From the NCBI GenBank assembly GCA_050261515.1, contig JBLNDJ010000042.1:62001-126000 (forward strand): a DNA stretch of 64,000 bases, read 5' to 3'. This DNA is from JBLNDJ01 sp050261515 (GTDB lineage Bacteria; Acidobacteriota; Terriglobia; Bryobacterales; Bryobacteraceae). Below are positions 8,361-16,433 of this stretch, piece by piece (position 1 is the first letter of the stretch; each line of letters begins with the position of its first letter). Below the pieces are notes generated by a model that did no database searches, was not told the origin of the DNA, and worked only from the letters and a program-made list of their open reading frames with translations. The position numbers and the translations under genes were made by a program.

Positions 8361-8780
8361 ATGCTCCTGCGCTGGCTCAAGTTCAACGCCGTCGGGGCGA
8401 TGGGGATCGCGGTGCAGCTTGCCGCGCTGGCTCTGCTCACCGGCCTGCTCAAGATGAACTACCTCGCGGGCACCGCACTCGCGGTCGAGATGGCCGTGCT
8501 ACACAACTTCGTTTGGCACGAACGCTTCACCTGGCGCGACCGCACGCGCAACGCGAACGGCGGCATGTTGGGACGGCTCCTGCGATTTAACCTGACGACG
8601 GGAGGGCTGTCGATCGGCGGGAACTTGCTGCTGATGCGGCTGCTGGTGGGACGCCTGGGGATGAACTACATGGCGGCGAACCTCGCTGCCATCGCGGCCT
8701 GCTCGCTGGCGAACTTCGCCGCCAGCCACTGGCTGGTGTTCGGTGCAAAGCGCAATTCGAAAAATCAGACCGTAGTTTGA
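8361..8780 (+). CDS. GtrA-like membrane protein with altered C-terminal tail
   Basis: This 139-aa protein has four predicted membrane helices, the length and layout of GtrA flippase-like proteins. GtrA proteins are thought to move or present lipid-linked sugars, often with a nearby glycosyl or phosphatidyl transferase. It is read directly after the CDP-alcohol phosphatidyltransferase. The last helix ends ANFAASHWLVF, and from there the reading frame crosses an 18-bp direct repeat into low-GC DNA, giving a tail GAKRNSKNQTVV. The second repeat copy, 1.5 kb downstream, is followed in the same frame by NAGQPKRLPHAD and a stop, which looks like the original end. The gene was probably interrupted at its 3' end yet kept open. 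Confidence 0.85.
   Translation: MLLRWLKFNAVGAMGIAVQLAALALLTGLLKMNYLAGTALAVEMAVLHNFVWHERFTWRDRTRNANGGMLGRLLRFNLTTGGLSIGGNLLLMRLLVGRLGMNYMAANLAAIAACSLANFAASHWLVFGAKRNSKNQTVV
8724..8741. repeat. Left copy of 18-bp direct repeat flanking the ClpP-like cassette
   Basis: AGCCACTGGCTGGTGTTC, coding SHWLVF of GtrA, occurs here and again without mismatch at 10235-10252. The flanking bases differ on both sides (C/G before, G/A after), so the repeat is exactly 18 bp. It behaves as a target-site duplication or att core. Confidence 0.85.
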
Positions 8781-9934
8781 TCTGAGTGATTTTCGGGGTC
8801 GAATTCTACGAACATGCGGGTGCATGGCAAGCTGTCATCGCCGATGATCTCATCGATCAATCCGAGCCAATACGCATCGTGTGCGCTCAGTTCGTTCTCT
8901 CCTTCTTGCAGCGCGTGGCAAAGCGCGACAAAAAAGAACCAAATCGGCCGGAGTGCAACCCTGAGTCGTTCGAGCCGCTCCTTGTCGCGCTCCTGCTCGG
9001 GCTGCTGCTGAATTTCGGCCTGATCGATTTCCGTGAGGAAGAAATCACCCCATCGCTCGCAGAGATCCTCTAGAGGCTGGTTCTGCTGGCGGCCCAGGTA
9101 TTCTCCCAGTAGCAGAAAGTCATCCTGTAGTTGCCGAAGGCCTTGTTCCTTGAAACTCCACCCCGGTTCGGTGTTTGTGCTGACCTCGAAGGTGAGTATC
9201 GCCTGTAAAATTGCCGCCTCGGTTTCGGCCAGCCGCCTCGATCCGCCGGAATTGGGATCGTTGCCGACAGATGCGCCCACGGCGGCCAAAAGTTGTTGAT
9301 ACCGGTTGTACCGTGAGAACGCTTGCTTGATGATTCGCGTGGTTTTGGGTGAGGAGACGATGTCGGAAAGAGCGATGAACAGACAGCCGAGATCGTCGAG
9401 CTGCTCTCCGTGTTGCTGTTCGAACCGCGTTCGCGCGGCCTCAAACTCCGGACGAAGCGTCAGGAAGCGCAGAATAAAGCGTGCGATGCATCTGCGCGCG
9501 AGCGTAAACGCATAGTGGTCGTTGCCGACCTTGAGCGAATCCGCCATGAACGACGCCGCTTCCATGGTCAGCGGGTCGTCAAATGAATACCGCACGCCAT
9601 GGAGGTGCAGGATGGTCTCGGGGTAGGCCAGCGCATAGTCGCCCGCGCTGAGAAGATCAGCCGCGGCGCTCGCGGCTCTGCCAGTTGCGACTGTAACGAT
9701 CCAAACGGGAGCCGATCCGTCCTGATCAGTGGCCCTGAGCAGCCTCAGAATCAGCTCTGCGCTCGCGGTGCCACCGCCACGGCTATCGACGTACACCGTG
9801 ATGGGCTCGTGGTCCTGGTGCTGAAGGCCCAAGATTCTCGGCGTCAGGGTGTCAACCAGCGCCTGATCAATTGTTCCCTGGACGTAAACGGCTCGATTTG
9901 GATTGGGGCGAAAGCGCGGGTCCGCCCGTCGCAC
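8765..9934 (-). CDS. ClpP-like serine protease with long helical C-terminal extension
   Basis: Residues 14-130 follow the ClpP fold: AVYVQGTID, PITVYVDSRGGG (48-55), then ATGRAASAAADLLSAG with the nucleophile position at S89, and YPETILHLHG with H110 or H112 in the catalytic-His position. The catalytic Asp cannot be placed confidently. About 200 further, largely helical and charged residues follow, making 389 aa against about 200 for housekeeping ClpP. The start is GTG, immediately after the TAA of the small upstream gene, so coupling is likely. No Clp ATPase is visible in the window. The gene sits in a low-GC insertion, pointing to horizontal origin. A role in defence or stress is possible but unproven; a serine-dehydrogenase-type (SDH/sah) peptidase is the other family choice. 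Confidence 0.75.
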   Translation of the reverse strand: MRRADPRFRPNPNRAVYVQGTIDQALVDTLTPRILGLQHQDHEPITVYVDSRGGGTASAELILRLLRATDQDGSAPVWIVTVATGRAASAAADLLSAGDYALAYPETILHLHGVRYSFDDPLTMEAASFMADSLKVGNDHYAFTLARRCIARFILRFLTLRPEFEAARTRFEQQHGEQLDDLGCLFIALSDIVSSPKTTRIIKQAFSRYNRYQQLLAAVGASVGNDPNSGGSRRLAETEAAILQAILTFEVSTNTEPGWSFKEQGLRQLQDDFLLLGEYLGRQQNQPLEDLCERWGDFFLTEIDQAEIQQQPEQERDKERLERLRVALRPIWFFFVALCHALQEGENELSAHDAYWLGLIDEIIGDDSLPCTRMFVEFDPENHSDQTTV

Positions 9935-10132
9935 TTACCGGGTGCGCTCCCGTCTGAAGGCGACGCGCAGTTGGGAGGGCGAACTCTCCGCCGTCTGTTG
10001 TGCATTGCGCCGCTGCACCTGTCGGAAGAAGGCAGCCAGGTCGTGTCCATACCGGGCATACACGCGCTTCACTGCCCGAGTCACTTCGGCCTCGGCCTCA
10101 GGACGCGGAAGACTCTTCCGTGGCATGCTCAT
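9935..10132 (-). CDS. Small basic helical protein paired with the ClpP-like protease
   Basis: The 65-aa product begins MSMPRKSLPRPEAEAEVTRA and continues with a predicted helix (AVKRVYARYGHDLAAFFRQVQRR segment) and a basic tail. It has no membrane segment or known motif. The ATG at 10132 is preceded by AGG at a reasonable distance; a second Met two codons later is possible. Its TAA abuts the GTG of the protease gene, a layout expected for co-translated partners such as an adaptor, substrate or inhibitor. Upstream on the same strand, TTGTGT and TAGAGT separated by 17 bases could form the cassette promoter. I do not recognise a family. Confidence 0.55.
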   Translation of the reverse strand: MSMPRKSLPRPEAEAEVTRAVKRVYARYGHDLAAFFRQVQRRNAQQTAESSPSQLRVAFRRERTR

Positions 10133-10234
10133 ATGGAAACCTAATGTCCTAGACTCTATCCGATTGCGTATCGTTACACAATAAGGCAAAGTGCCTAGTA
10201 CTCTCAGCGCCTGGCACCCCGAACGTGGTTAACG

Positions 10235-10252
10235 AGCCACTGGCTGGTGTTC
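10235..10252. repeat. Right copy of 18-bp direct repeat flanking the ClpP-like cassette
   Basis: This copy is identical to 8724-8741. Reading on in the GtrA frame gives SHWLVF followed by NAGQPKRLPHAD and TGA at 10287-10289, a credible ancestral GtrA C-terminus cut off from its gene. Confidence 0.85.
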
Positions 10253-10257
10253 AACGC

Positions 10258-10280
10258 GGGGCAGCCCAAGAGACTGCCCC
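10258..10280. terminator. Hairpin between the old gtrA end and the oxidoreductase gene
   Basis: GGGGCAG (10258-10264) pairs with CTGCCCC (10274-10280) around a nine-base loop. No T-run follows on the plus strand. The position, overlapping the stranded gtrA tail and just past the end of the minus-strand oxidoreductase gene, suits a bidirectional terminator. Confidence 0.5.
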
Positions 10281-10292
10281 ACGCTGATTGAC

Positions 10293-11369
10293 TTACGCCG
10301 GATACTCCTTGGCATTGGCCGGGGTCGAAAGCAAAACCTTCTTTTCCGGCACCACGGCCTTGAGCGCCGCCAGATCGTCTCCGCCCGAGGTGAGCGGCAA
10401 AGCGATCTGCCCGCGCTCGGCCACCGAGCGGCAAAGGCCCATCATGATTTCGAAGCCCTGGTAAGCGCTCTCGAAATTGCACTCGTGAACCTTCTTGTCG
10501 TCATCCAGCCAGCCGGCAATCTGCTCGATGTAGGGCGGCATGTCGAGGTCGTAATTCATGCACCCCGGACCGGAGCACGCGCCGTTTTTGGTAACCGCGC
10601 GCCATCCGCCGCCGGTGAGCACCTCGGCATATCCATCCGTGCCCTGCGCGCCGATGCGGCACTTGCGCCACCAGTAATCGACTTCCGGCACGTCGGGCGC
10701 ACCCGCTCCGCACTCCACCACGCCGCGAACGCCGTTGGCGAACTGGATGAAGCCGGCGATGTAATCGGGCGAGGAGTGGATATCGGCGAACTTGCCGCGT
10801 CCCGCCGCCTGGGCCATCACCCATTCGGCCGGCGCGTCGCCGTTGTACCACTTCATGTAATCGATCAGGTGCGACACCATGTGCATCATCCACCCGGACG
10901 CGGTTCCGTACACGGTGTGGACGCGCCCCAGCGCGCCGCTTGCAATGATCTCCTTCACCTTACGGTAGTGCTCGCCGTAACGGTGCTGGTGGCTGACGAC
11001 GCATTTCACGCCGCTCGCCTGAAGGAGCTTGCGGATCTCCATGCCCTCGGTGCTGGTGAGCGCCACGGGCTTTTCCATCGCGATCAGCTTCGCGCCGCTG
11101 GCGATGCCGGTGCGGATCATGCCCGCCCGGATGGTCGGCAGGGTGCAGAAGCAGAACACGTCGGGCTTGACGGCGCCGGCAACTTCGGCGGCATCCGTGC
11201 CCTTGACGGGGATGCCGAGCTTGGCCGCGGCCGCATCGAGCTTCGCCTGGTCGATGTCGCAGATTCCGGCGACTTCGAACCGGCCATTCGCCTGGAAAGC
11301 GGAGGCGTGATGCATCCCCCGTTTGCCGGCGCCCACTACAACGACTTTGTATTTTCCAGCCACGCTCAC
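10293..11369 (-). CDS. Gfo/Idh/MocA-family NAD(P)-dependent oxidoreductase
   Basis: Residues 5-120 form a Rossmann fold with VVVVGAGKRGMHH as the dinucleotide loop and the family EKP motif in LIAMEKPVALTS. The C-terminal half is the alpha/beta substrate domain with HQHRYGEHYRKV and SHLIDYMKWYNGDAP, where catalytic His/Lys/Tyr residues usually lie. Members oxidise or reduce sugars, inositols and sugar nucleotides. The start GTG overlaps the stop of the aminotransferase gene as GTGA; an in-frame GTG six codons upstream is an alternative. The pairing with a DegT-type aminotransferase resembles routes that make 3-keto then amino sugars for surface glycans, but the substrate is unknown. Confidence 0.88.
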   Translation of the reverse strand: MSVAGKYKVVVVGAGKRGMHHASAFQANGRFEVAGICDIDQAKLDAAAAKLGIPVKGTDAAEVAGAVKPDVFCFCTLPTIRAGMIRTGIASGAKLIAMEKPVALTSTEGMEIRKLLQASGVKCVVSHQHRYGEHYRKVKEIIASGALGRVHTVYGTASGWMMHMVSHLIDYMKWYNGDAPAEWVMAQAAGRGKFADIHSSPDYIAGFIQFANGVRGVVECGAGAPDVPEVDYWWRKCRIGAQGTDGYAEVLTGGGWRAVTKNGACSGPGCMNYDLDMPPYIEQIAGWLDDDKKVHECNFESAYQGFEIMMGLCRSVAERGQIALPLTSGGDDLAALKAVVPEKKVLLSTPANAKEYPA

Positions 11370-12490
11370 CCCGCGTTCTTGTCCCACTCGAGCGTCTTGG
11401 CGACCACGTAATCGACTTCCTCGGCCGTCAACTCAGGGAACATGGGCAGCGAAATGCAGCATGCCGCGTTGCGCTCGGCGTTCGGGACCGGCCCGGCGAT
11501 GCGGGCGCCCTTGCCCCACGGATACCCGGCCTGCTGGTGAATCGCGATCGGATAGTGGCACTTCGCGTCGATGCCGGCGTCATTGAGGAATTTGAGCAGC
11601 GAGTCGCGGTCGGCGGCCTTCTTGGTCTCGATCACATAGAGATGGAAGACGTGGCGGTAGTTCGGGGTCTCGTAGGGCAGCGTGAAGTTCTTGGCGCCCT
11701 TGAGGCAGGCGGTGTAGCGGGCGGCCCACTTCCTGCGCTGGTCGTTCCACTCGTCGATGTGCTTCAGCTTGGCGCTGAGAACGCCGGCTTGCAGATCGTC
11801 CAGGCGGCTGTTGAAGCCGAAGCTATGGCAGGAGCGCTGCACGGAGCCGTGGTTGCGGAGCCGCCGCACTTCGCTGTCCACCTTCGGATTATTGGTGACC
11901 ACGCCGCCGCCGTCGCCGAAGCAGCCGAGGTTCTTCTGGATGATGAAGCTGGTGCAGGCCGAGTCGCTCAGCTCGCCGATCTTGAAGCCGTCGCCGGCCG
12001 CGCCGATCGCCTGCGCGTTATCTTCGATCACGAACAGATTGTGCTTGTCGGCGATCTTGCGGATCGCCTTCATGTCCGCGCACTGCCCGTAGAGATGCAC
12101 CGGCACGATGGCCTTGGTCTTCGGTGTGATGGCCGCTTCGATCTTGGTGGGATCGATGCAATTCGTCCTGGGGTCGGAATCGACGAAGACAGCCGTCGCG
12201 CCGGCGATCCAAATCGCTTCGGCGGTGGCGAAAAAGGTGTTCGGGTGCGTGATGCACTCGTCGCCGGGACCGATGCCAAGGGCCATCAGCGACAGCCAGA
12301 TCGCGTCGGTGCCGTTGCCGACGCCGATGGCGTACTTGGTGCCGTGATATTCGGCGAGTTCCTTTTCGAACCGCTTCAGGACCGGGCCCATGACGTAGTT
12401 GCCGCTCTCCAGGACCTCGCTGATGTTCGCGTCTATTTCCGCCTTAATGTTGTGGTACTGGCGGGTATGTCCATAGAAACCTACATTCAT
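11366..12490 (-). CDS. DegT/DnrJ/EryC1/StrS-family sugar aminotransferase
   Basis: This is a PLP-dependent transaminase acting on keto-sugars, usually nucleotide-linked. The 374-aa sequence has GNGTDAIWLSL at 58-68 (phosphate binding), VIEDNAQA with D157 contacting the pyridine ring, and the PLP Lys K186 in SFIIQKNLGCFGDGGG. The ATG is preceded by AAGGAG. The gene is upstream of and overlaps the Gfo/Idh/MocA oxidoreductase, suggesting oxidation and transamination of the same sugar. It is divergent from the TonB-dependent receptor gene across about 160 bp. The exact sugar is not predictable from the sequence alone. Confidence 0.92.
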   Translation of the reverse strand: MNVGFYGHTRQYHNIKAEIDANISEVLESGNYVMGPVLKRFEKELAEYHGTKYAIGVGNGTDAIWLSLMALGIGPGDECITHPNTFFATAEAIWIAGATAVFVDSDPRTNCIDPTKIEAAITPKTKAIVPVHLYGQCADMKAIRKIADKHNLFVIEDNAQAIGAAGDGFKIGELSDSACTSFIIQKNLGCFGDGGGVVTNNPKVDSEVRRLRNHGSVQRSCHSFGFNSRLDDLQAGVLSAKLKHIDEWNDQRRKWAARYTACLKGAKNFTLPYETPNYRHVFHLYVIETKKAADRDSLLKFLNDAGIDAKCHYPIAIHQQAGYPWGKGARIAGPVPNAERNAACCISLPMFPELTAEEVDYVVAKTLEWDKNAG

Positions 12491-12649
12491 CGCGTTGAAG
12501 CTCTCCTTGCGTTGGGGATAACCCGCCAGTATACATGAACGGCCCGGTCGACGTTGTGGATTCCCGGGCGCCCCCTCCCCACCCCTCCCCCATCTGTAAT
12601 ATGATCTTAAGATTCGGTTCTCAAAATTTTAGCGATGGGAGAAGTGTAA
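12491..12649. promoter_or_regulatory. Divergent intergenic region between the aminotransferase and the TonB receptor
   Basis: This 159-bp spacer must hold promoters for both genes. Towards the receptor, TAATAT at 12597-12602 is a reasonable -10 box and GGGAGAAG lies just before the receptor ATG; no good -35 is visible because the upstream stretch is C-rich. Towards the aminotransferase, only the AAGGAG ribosome site is clear. No operator palindrome was seen. Confidence 0.4.
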
Positions 12650-15600
12650 ATGCTCACGGCATCTCGAGCTGCAGTGCTCATGTTGTTATTCCTCGCCGGC
12701 CTCTCGGCCCAGTCTCTTACTTCCTTGAATGGAACTGTGAGCGACCCCACGGGGGCCGTCATTCCCGGGACCGCGATCACCATCGAAAATGTGGATCGAG
12801 GCCTCAAGCGCGACACCGTTTCCGACCAGGCCGGGCGTTATTCGTTCCAGCAGGTCCAGCCGGGCAACTACAAGCTGACGGCGAAGGCCGCAGGGTTCAC
12901 GGACGTCGTTATTAACGAGGTCCGGCTGCTGGTGAATTTGCCCGCGACGGTGAACGTCCAGTTCCAGGAAGTCGGCGCGACGAGCACCACGGTCTCGGTG
13001 AGCGCCGAGGCGGCGCAGGTCAACACCACGGACGCTTCGCTCGGCAACGCGGTGGGCACCAGGCCGATCATGGAGCTGCCGTTCGAAGGGCGGAACGTCA
13101 TCGGCTTGCTTTCGCTCCAGGCGGGGGTCACCTATCTGGGCAACGGGCGGAATTTCGAAACCGATTACCGTCAGGGTTCCGTGGCCGGCGGCCGGAGCGA
13201 CCAGGCCAACGTCACGCTGGACGGCGTGGACGTGAACGACCAGCAGAACCGCACCGCCTTCACGAGCGTTCTGCGGCCCACTCTGGACTCCGTGGAGGAA
13301 TTCCGCGTCACCACCGTCAACCCCACGGCCGACTTCGGCCGCTCCGGCGGCGCGCAGATCGCGCTGGTCACAAAGAGCGGGACGAACGAATATCACGGGT
13401 CGCTCTACGAATACCACCGGAACACCCTGACTTCGGCGAACCGGTTCTTCAACAACGCGTCGGGCGTGGACCGGGAAAAGCTGATCCGGAACGTCTTCGG
13501 CGCATCGGTCGGCGCGCCGATCAAGCAGAACCGGGTGTTCTACTTCCTGAATTACGAAGGACGCCGCGATGCGCAGGACGGCAGCGCCGTCCGCGTAGTC
13601 CCGACCGACAGCTACAGGCAAGGCATCGTCAAGTACCTCAACCAGGATGGGGGGGTGAGCACGCTCAACCCTGAAGACATTAAGCGCATCGACCCTGCCG
13701 GTATCGGCGTCAGCCAGGTGGCGCTCGATGTGCTTAACTCCTACCCACATCCGAACACGGCCGAGGTTGGCGAGGGATTGAACACGAGCGGCTTCCGCTT
13801 CACAGCGCCCACGCCGCTGCGCTGGAACACGTACATCGCTAGAATCGACACGTTCCTGGACAAGGATTCCAGGCATTCGCTGTTCTTTCGCGGCCACCTT
13901 CAGAACGACAACAAGTCCGAAATGCCGCAGTTTCCCGGCCAGCCCGCCTCCAGCGTCGAGCTGAGCAACAATAAGGGCCTGGCGGTGGGCTATAACGCGG
14001 TTTTGCGGCCGAACCTGATTTCGACCACGCGCTACGGGCTGACGCGGCAGAGCACGGAAAACACCGGCGCGCTCATGGAAAGCGTCATTGCGCTGAACCG
14101 CGACCTGGACTATCCCTTCGCAACCACGCGCGGAATCGCACGCCTCCTTCCGGTGCACCAGTTCAGCGAGGACCTGAGCTGGACCAAAGGCTCGCACAGC
14201 TTGAAATTCGGCGCGGTGGCACGCATTATCCGGAACAAACGTAACGATTACCAGAACTCGTTCTTCAGCGGCTCGACCAACTCGGCGTGGCTGAAAGGCA
14301 CCGGCATCGAGCTGCGCCAGGCGGCTCCCGGTCTGGACCCCGGCTTCAACAACGCCTACAGCGAGGCGATTCTCGGCGCGCTGGGTGGCGTCACCCAGGT
14401 CAATGCCCAATACAACTACGACATCGACGGCAATCCCCTCGCGGTAGGCGAACCGACCTACCGGAACTTCGCAGCCGAGGAGTACGAGATGTACGCGCAG
14501 GACACGTGGAACGTGCGGCGGGGTCTCACCATCACTGCCGGGCTGCGCTGGTCGCTCATGCCTCCGGTCCACGAGACGCAGGGCTACCAGACCACGGCCC
14601 TTCCTTACCTGAATGAATGGTTTGCGAAGCGCGGGGACCTGGCCGCCGCGGGCCGGCCGCAATACGAAGCGGGCGACCTCAGCTACGTCCGCTTTTCCGA
14701 CCCGCAAGGCCGCGGCCTGTATCCTTTCGACAAGAAGCTCTTCAGCCCGCGCCTGGCGATCGCCTACTCGCCGCGCGGCGACAGCGGCTGGCGCAAATGG
14801 CTGTTTGGGGGCGAAGGCAAAACCACCATCCGGGCGGGCGCCGGCATTCTCTACGACGTCTATGGCCAGAGCATCATGCGCCTGGCCAGCGCCAACCAGC
14901 TCGGATTTTCATCGTCTCTCCAGAATCCCGCCGGAGTGCTGACGGTCGCCGGAATGCCGCGGCTCACCTCGCTGACCCAAATGCCCGAGTCGCTCATTAT
15001 GCCTGCCCCGGCGGCAGGATTCCCGCAGATTCCCCCGGCGGAAGCGATGCAAATCTCACAAACGGTGGATGACAGCCTGCGCGCGCCTTACAGCATCAAC
15101 CTGAACTTCTCGATCGCCCGCGAATTTTCGCACGGGTTCGTGCTGGAGGGTTCCTACGTCGGGCGCCTGTCGCACCGCGTCCTGACCGAGGAAGACGTCG
15201 CCCAGCCGACGAACCTCGTCGACAAAGCGTCCGGGCAGAGCTACTTCCAGGCGGCCCAGTCGCTTGCCAGGCAGGCGCGGGAGGGTGTGCCCGTCGAGCA
15301 GGTCAAGCCGGAGCCGTTCTGGGAGAATATGTTCCCGGATGCGGCCCAGGACCCGGACGCCCTCGCCGGCGGCTTCAGCGCCACGCAGCGGATGTACATG
15401 GAGTATGAGTACATCCAGCCGGATTACCTGACGGTGCTCTACGACGCCGATGCTTACTGCTATCCGGCCTGCAGCGTTTTCGGGCCGTATTCGATGTTCC
15501 AGAACCAGTACTCCGCCCTGTCCGTCATGCGTTCCATCGGCCGCGCGAACTACCACGCCATGCAGTGGACGCTGCGGAAACGGTTTGGCAGCGGCGCGCA

Positions 15601-16351
15601 GATGGACGCCAATTACACCTGGTCGAAGTCGATCGACTGGGGCTCGGGTATCGAAAACCAGATCGGCACCGACGGCTACAACCTGACCGGTATGATCATG
15701 AACGCCTGGGACCGCCGCCAGAATATCGCGGTGTCGGATTGGGATATGCGCCACCAGTTCAACATGAGCGGCATCCTCGAGTTGCCGTTCGGCCGCGGCA
15801 AGCGCTTTGGCACTTCCATGGGGAAGGGTCTTGACGCGCTCGTGGGAGGCTGGCAGCTCGGAGGCATCTGGCGCTGGACAAGCGGCCTTCCCACTTACGT
15901 GTACAACGGCCGCGCGTGGCCCACGGAATGGAACCTGGCGGGCTACGGTATGCCGACCGGCCCGCTCCAGACCAGCATGGGTGTCTTCAAAAACGCTCCG
16001 GGTATCGACGGCAACAGCGGTCCGAACATCTTCGCCGATCCGCAGAAGGCCCTGGATTCCTATACCTTCTCGCTTCCCGGCCAGAGCGGCGTCCGCAACA
16101 CGCTGCGCGGCGACGGCATCTTCAACATCGATGCCAGCCTGAGCAAGCGCTTCCAGATGCCCTTCAGCGAGAATCACAACCTGCAACTCCGCTGGGAGGT
16201 GTTCAACGTCGCCAACTCGGTGCGGTTCGACCCGGGTTCGATCGCGAACGCGGGGAACAACTTCCTGACGCTGGTCGGCGGTTTCGGCAAGTACACCGAC
16301 CAGATCGTCGAGCCGCGCGTGATGCAGTTCGGCTTGCGGTATCAATTCTAA
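12650..16351 (+). CDS. TonB-dependent receptor, Oar-like, with N-terminal carboxypeptidase-regulatory domain
   Basis: This outer-membrane protein of 1,233 aa probably imports or secretes a large substrate using TonB energy. After a signal peptide (about 1-20) comes an Ig-like carboxypeptidase-regulatory domain (LNGTVSDPTGAVIPGTAITI ... AGFTDVVINEV, about 25-105), then the plug (about 115-235, with TLDGVDVNDQQNRTAF), and then a long beta-barrel ending in YQF, the aromatic C-terminus recognised by the BAM machinery. Proteins of this build are strongly expanded in Acidobacteriota. No SusD partner is present. A T-rich terminator follows, so the gene is probably monocistronic. Substrate unknown. 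Confidence 0.93.
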   Translation: MLTASRAAVLMLLFLAGLSAQSLTSLNGTVSDPTGAVIPGTAITIENVDRGLKRDTVSDQAGRYSFQQVQPGNYKLTAKAAGFTDVVINEVRLLVNLPATVNVQFQEVGATSTTVSVSAEAAQVNTTDASLGNAVGTRPIMELPFEGRNVIGLLSLQAGVTYLGNGRNFETDYRQGSVAGGRSDQANVTLDGVDVNDQQNRTAFTSVLRPTLDSVEEFRVTTVNPTADFGRSGGAQIALVTKSGTNEYHGSLYEYHRNTLTSANRFFNNASGVDREKLIRNVFGASVGAPIKQNRVFYFLNYEGRRDAQDGSAVRVVPTDSYRQGIVKYLNQDGGVSTLNPEDIKRIDPAGIGVSQVALDVLNSYPHPNTAEVGEGLNTSGFRFTAPTPLRWNTYIARIDTFLDKDSRHSLFFRGHLQNDNKSEMPQFPGQPASSVELSNNKGLAVGYNAVLRPNLISTTRYGLTRQSTENTGALMESVIALNRDLDYPFATTRGIARLLPVHQFSEDLSWTKGSHSLKFGAVARIIRNKRNDYQNSFFSGSTNSAWLKGTGIELRQAAPGLDPGFNNAYSEAILGALGGVTQVNAQYNYDIDGNPLAVGEPTYRNFAAEEYEMYAQDTWNVRRGLTITAGLRWSLMPPVHETQGYQTTALPYLNEWFAKRGDLAAAGRPQYEAGDLSYVRFSDPQGRGLYPFDKKLFSPRLAIAYSPRGDSGWRKWLFGGEGKTTIRAGAGILYDVYGQSIMRLASANQLGFSSSLQNPAGVLTVAGMPRLTSLTQMPESLIMPAPAAGFPQIPPAEAMQISQTVDDSLRAPYSINLNFSIAREFSHGFVLEGSYVGRLSHRVLTEEDVAQPTNLVDKASGQSYFQAAQSLARQAREGVPVEQVKPEPFWENMFPDAAQDPDALAGGFSATQRMYMEYEYIQPDYLTVLYDADAYCYPACSVFGPYSMFQNQYSALSVMRSIGRANYHAMQWTLRKRFGSGAQMDANYTWSKSIDWGSGIENQIGTDGYNLTGMIMNAWDRRQNIAVSDWDMRHQFNMSGILELPFGRGKRFGTSMGKGLDALVGGWQLGGIWRWTSGLPTYVYNGRAWPTEWNLAGYGMPTGPLQTSMGVFKNAPGIDGNSGPNIFADPQKALDSYTFSLPGQSGVRNTLRGDGIFNIDASLSKRFQMPFSENHNLQLRWEVFNVANSVRFDPGSIANAGNNFLTLVGGFGKYTDQIVEPRVMQFGLRYQF

Positions 16352-16375
16352 GCGCTCGCGCAGAGCGCGGCATGC

Positions 16376-16407
16376 GGGGCCCGGCTTCGCCGCCGGGCCC
16401 CTTTTTT
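16376..16407 (+). terminator. Rho-independent terminator after the TonB receptor gene
   Basis: GGGGCCCGGC (16376-16385) pairs perfectly with GCCGGGCCCC (16392-16401) around a six-base loop and is followed by six Ts. It separates the receptor gene from argS. Confidence 0.92.
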
Positions 16408-16433
16408 GTGGCTGCTATACTCGTCTTCTTACC

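Larger units (their letters stand above)
8742..10252. mobile_element. Putative inserted two-gene cassette in the 3' end of gtrA
   Basis: The 1,511-bp unit contains a ClpP-like protease gene, a small upstream gene and a putative promoter region, and ends with the right repeat copy. Base composition read by eye from sample lines is about 52-58 % GC inside against about 70 % in gtrA. The direct repeats place the original gtrA end and its terminator-like hairpin just past the right copy. No integrase, transposase or inverted repeats are present within it, so mobilisation would need help in trans. Insertion is inferred from the duplication, the composition and the changed gtrA tail. Confidence 0.65.

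Noticed and set aside
8724..10252. Direct repeats as a tRNA-type attachment site of a prophage
   Set aside because: No tRNA gene, integrase or phage gene is present; the repeat lies in a protein-coding 3' end.
12686..14707. 673-codon open frame on the minus strand opposite the TonB receptor gene
   Set aside because: It is antisense to a clear receptor gene, has Arg/Val/Ala-rich composition typical of GC-rich shadows, and no recognisable motif.
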